Assembly: GCF_900108035.1 (NCBI RefSeq)
Contig: NZ_FNVS01000003.1
Location: forward strand, 62,001 to 126,000
Source: Parabacteroides chinchillae
GTDB lineage: Bacteria; Bacteroidota; Bacteroidia; Bacteroidales; Tannerellaceae
Reading direction: 5' to 3'
DNA: 64,000 bases
The notes under the pieces were generated by a model that did no database searches, had not been told where the DNA came from, and was given only the letters and a program-made list of their open reading frames with translations. Every line of letters begins with the position of its first letter. Position 1 is the stretch's first letter. Positions 63,443 through 64,000 of the stretch are shown piece by piece. The translations under genes and the position numbers were made by a program.

Positions 63443-64000
63443 ATGAGTACAACAATTAGTGTCGTATGTTACAAGTCTAAAGTGTTGAAAAACAATGAAT
63501 CACCTTTAATGTTGCGTATCTGTAAAGATGGTAAACGGAAGTATGAAAGCATTGGAATTTCAATATTACCTTCTTTGTGGGATTTCAAGCAAAACAAACC
63601 CACAAGAAAATGTCCAAATAAGGAGTATATAGAGAGGTTAATAGCAGAGAAAGTAAAAGTCTATACAGATAAGGTTATAGAGTTCAAATCACAGGAAAAA
63701 GAATTTACTGCAACGTCTTTAATGGAGAAGGTGAACAAACCAGTAAAGCGTAAAACTGTACAAGAGGTCTTTAACCAGTATATTCAAGAACTTGAATCAG
63801 CAAATCGTTTACGTTATGCGGATATGTATAAATGTACTATGCACTCTCTTATAAAATTCAACAAGCATTTGGATATTCCTTTTTCTGATATGGATACAAT
63901 TTGGTTAAAGCGTTATGAGGTGTGGTTGCAAAGTCAAGGATTGGCTATAAACACATTGGGTACACGCTTTAGGCATTTACGGGTGATTTATAATTTTGCG
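63443..64000 (+). CDS. Tyrosine recombinase/integrase, N-terminal part (runs off the window)
   Basis: From the ATG at 63443 the frame stays open for 186 codons to the window end. It starts MSTTISVVCYKSKVLKNNES with an Arm-DNA-binding domain (LRICKDGKRKYESIGISI), a linker, then the SAM-like core-binding domain (TVQEVFNQYIQELESANRLR and IWLKRYEVWLQSQGLAINTL, RFRHLRVIYNFA). This is the form of Bacteroidales integrases of mobilizable or conjugative elements and prophages. The catalytic R-H-R-Y half is outside the window. Adjacency to tRNA-Thr indicates site-specific insertion there. Confidence 0.92.
   Translation, partial: MSTTISVVCYKSKVLKNNESPLMLRICKDGKRKYESIGISILPSLWDFKQNKPTRKCPNKEYIERLIAEKVKVYTDKVIEFKSQEKEFTATSLMEKVNKPVKRKTVQEVFNQYIQELESANRLRYADMYKCTMHSLIKFNKHLDIPFSDMDTIWLKRYEVWLQSQGLAINTLGTRFRHLRVIYNFA

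Overview
The window reads as a chromosomal segment of a gut-type Bacteroidales bacterium, most likely Parabacteroides or a close Tannerellaceae relative. Evidence: promoters of the Bacteroidetes form TTG/TTTG-N18-19-TAnnTTTG with almost no Shine-Dalgarno sites, a type III glutamine synthetase, a membrane pyrophosphatase, S46 and M49 dipeptidyl peptidases, a PorE-like lipoprotein, and a large surface protein with a Parabacteroides-type DUF6383-like C-terminus. Genus is inferred from gene families, not from an rRNA (none is present).

Layout. 1-9.5 kb: the start of a bacterial alpha-2-macroglobulin, thyA-folA, a lipoprotein aldose epimerase, a candidate structured leader before a small unknown gene, a PorE-like OmpA lipoprotein, and queA. 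9.5-13.3 kb: an operon of a DUF2027/Smr protein, a CYTH protein and an S46 peptidase whose Arg672 predicts DPP11-type acidic specificity. 13.3-14.3 kb: a gene-free kilobase made of dispersed repeats bounded by 32-bp inverted repeats. 14.3-24.5 kb: a zeta-like kinase with an overlapping small partner, hemW, an EF-G2 paralogue lacking the GTPase histidine, an LpxH-like phosphoesterase plus glycosyltransferase, metY, a MATE exporter and a Tat-exported TIM-barrel protein. 24.5-33.7 kb: glnN, a short DUF4157 protein, hppA, a patatin, a GH13 enzyme and prs. 33.7-34.5 kb is a decayed patch holding three gene remnants.

34.5-48 kb: mnmA, a lipoprotein dipeptidyl peptidase III, an AlkD-like repair protein, a Fur-family regulator next to purA, a zinc metallopeptidase, hisS, a truncated GH30 glucosylceramidase, groES-groEL, tRNA-Leu(CAG) and an ECF sigma factor operon with a membrane protein and a CpxP/Spy-like periplasmic protein. 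48-52 kb: a minus-strand set of RluA-type synthase, DsbD and MazG. 52-56 kb: a small unknown Gly/Cys-rich peptide gene, then a 548-bp control region holding two copies of one composite palindrome, a strong outward promoter, and the large surface protein gene. 56-63 kb: valS, an orphan TPR histidine kinase, a second Tat TIM-barrel protein with a lipoprotein, and an acidic small protein. The right edge is tRNA-Thr(CGT) followed by a tyrosine integrase, so an integrative element probably starts at about 63.34 kb and leaves the window.

Most genes are housekeeping or envelope functions. The most unusual parts are the twin composite palindromes and outward promoter at 52.6-52.8 kb, the peptide gene at 52.1 kb whose upstream 50 bp recurs at 14.2 kb, the possible switching leader at 5.5-5.85 kb, the repeat island at 13.3-14.1 kb and the EF-G2 gene. 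The PorE-like lipoprotein and the surface protein's C-terminus together suggest type IX secretion, but neither proves it. No CRISPR array or rRNA was seen, and no intact insertion sequence.
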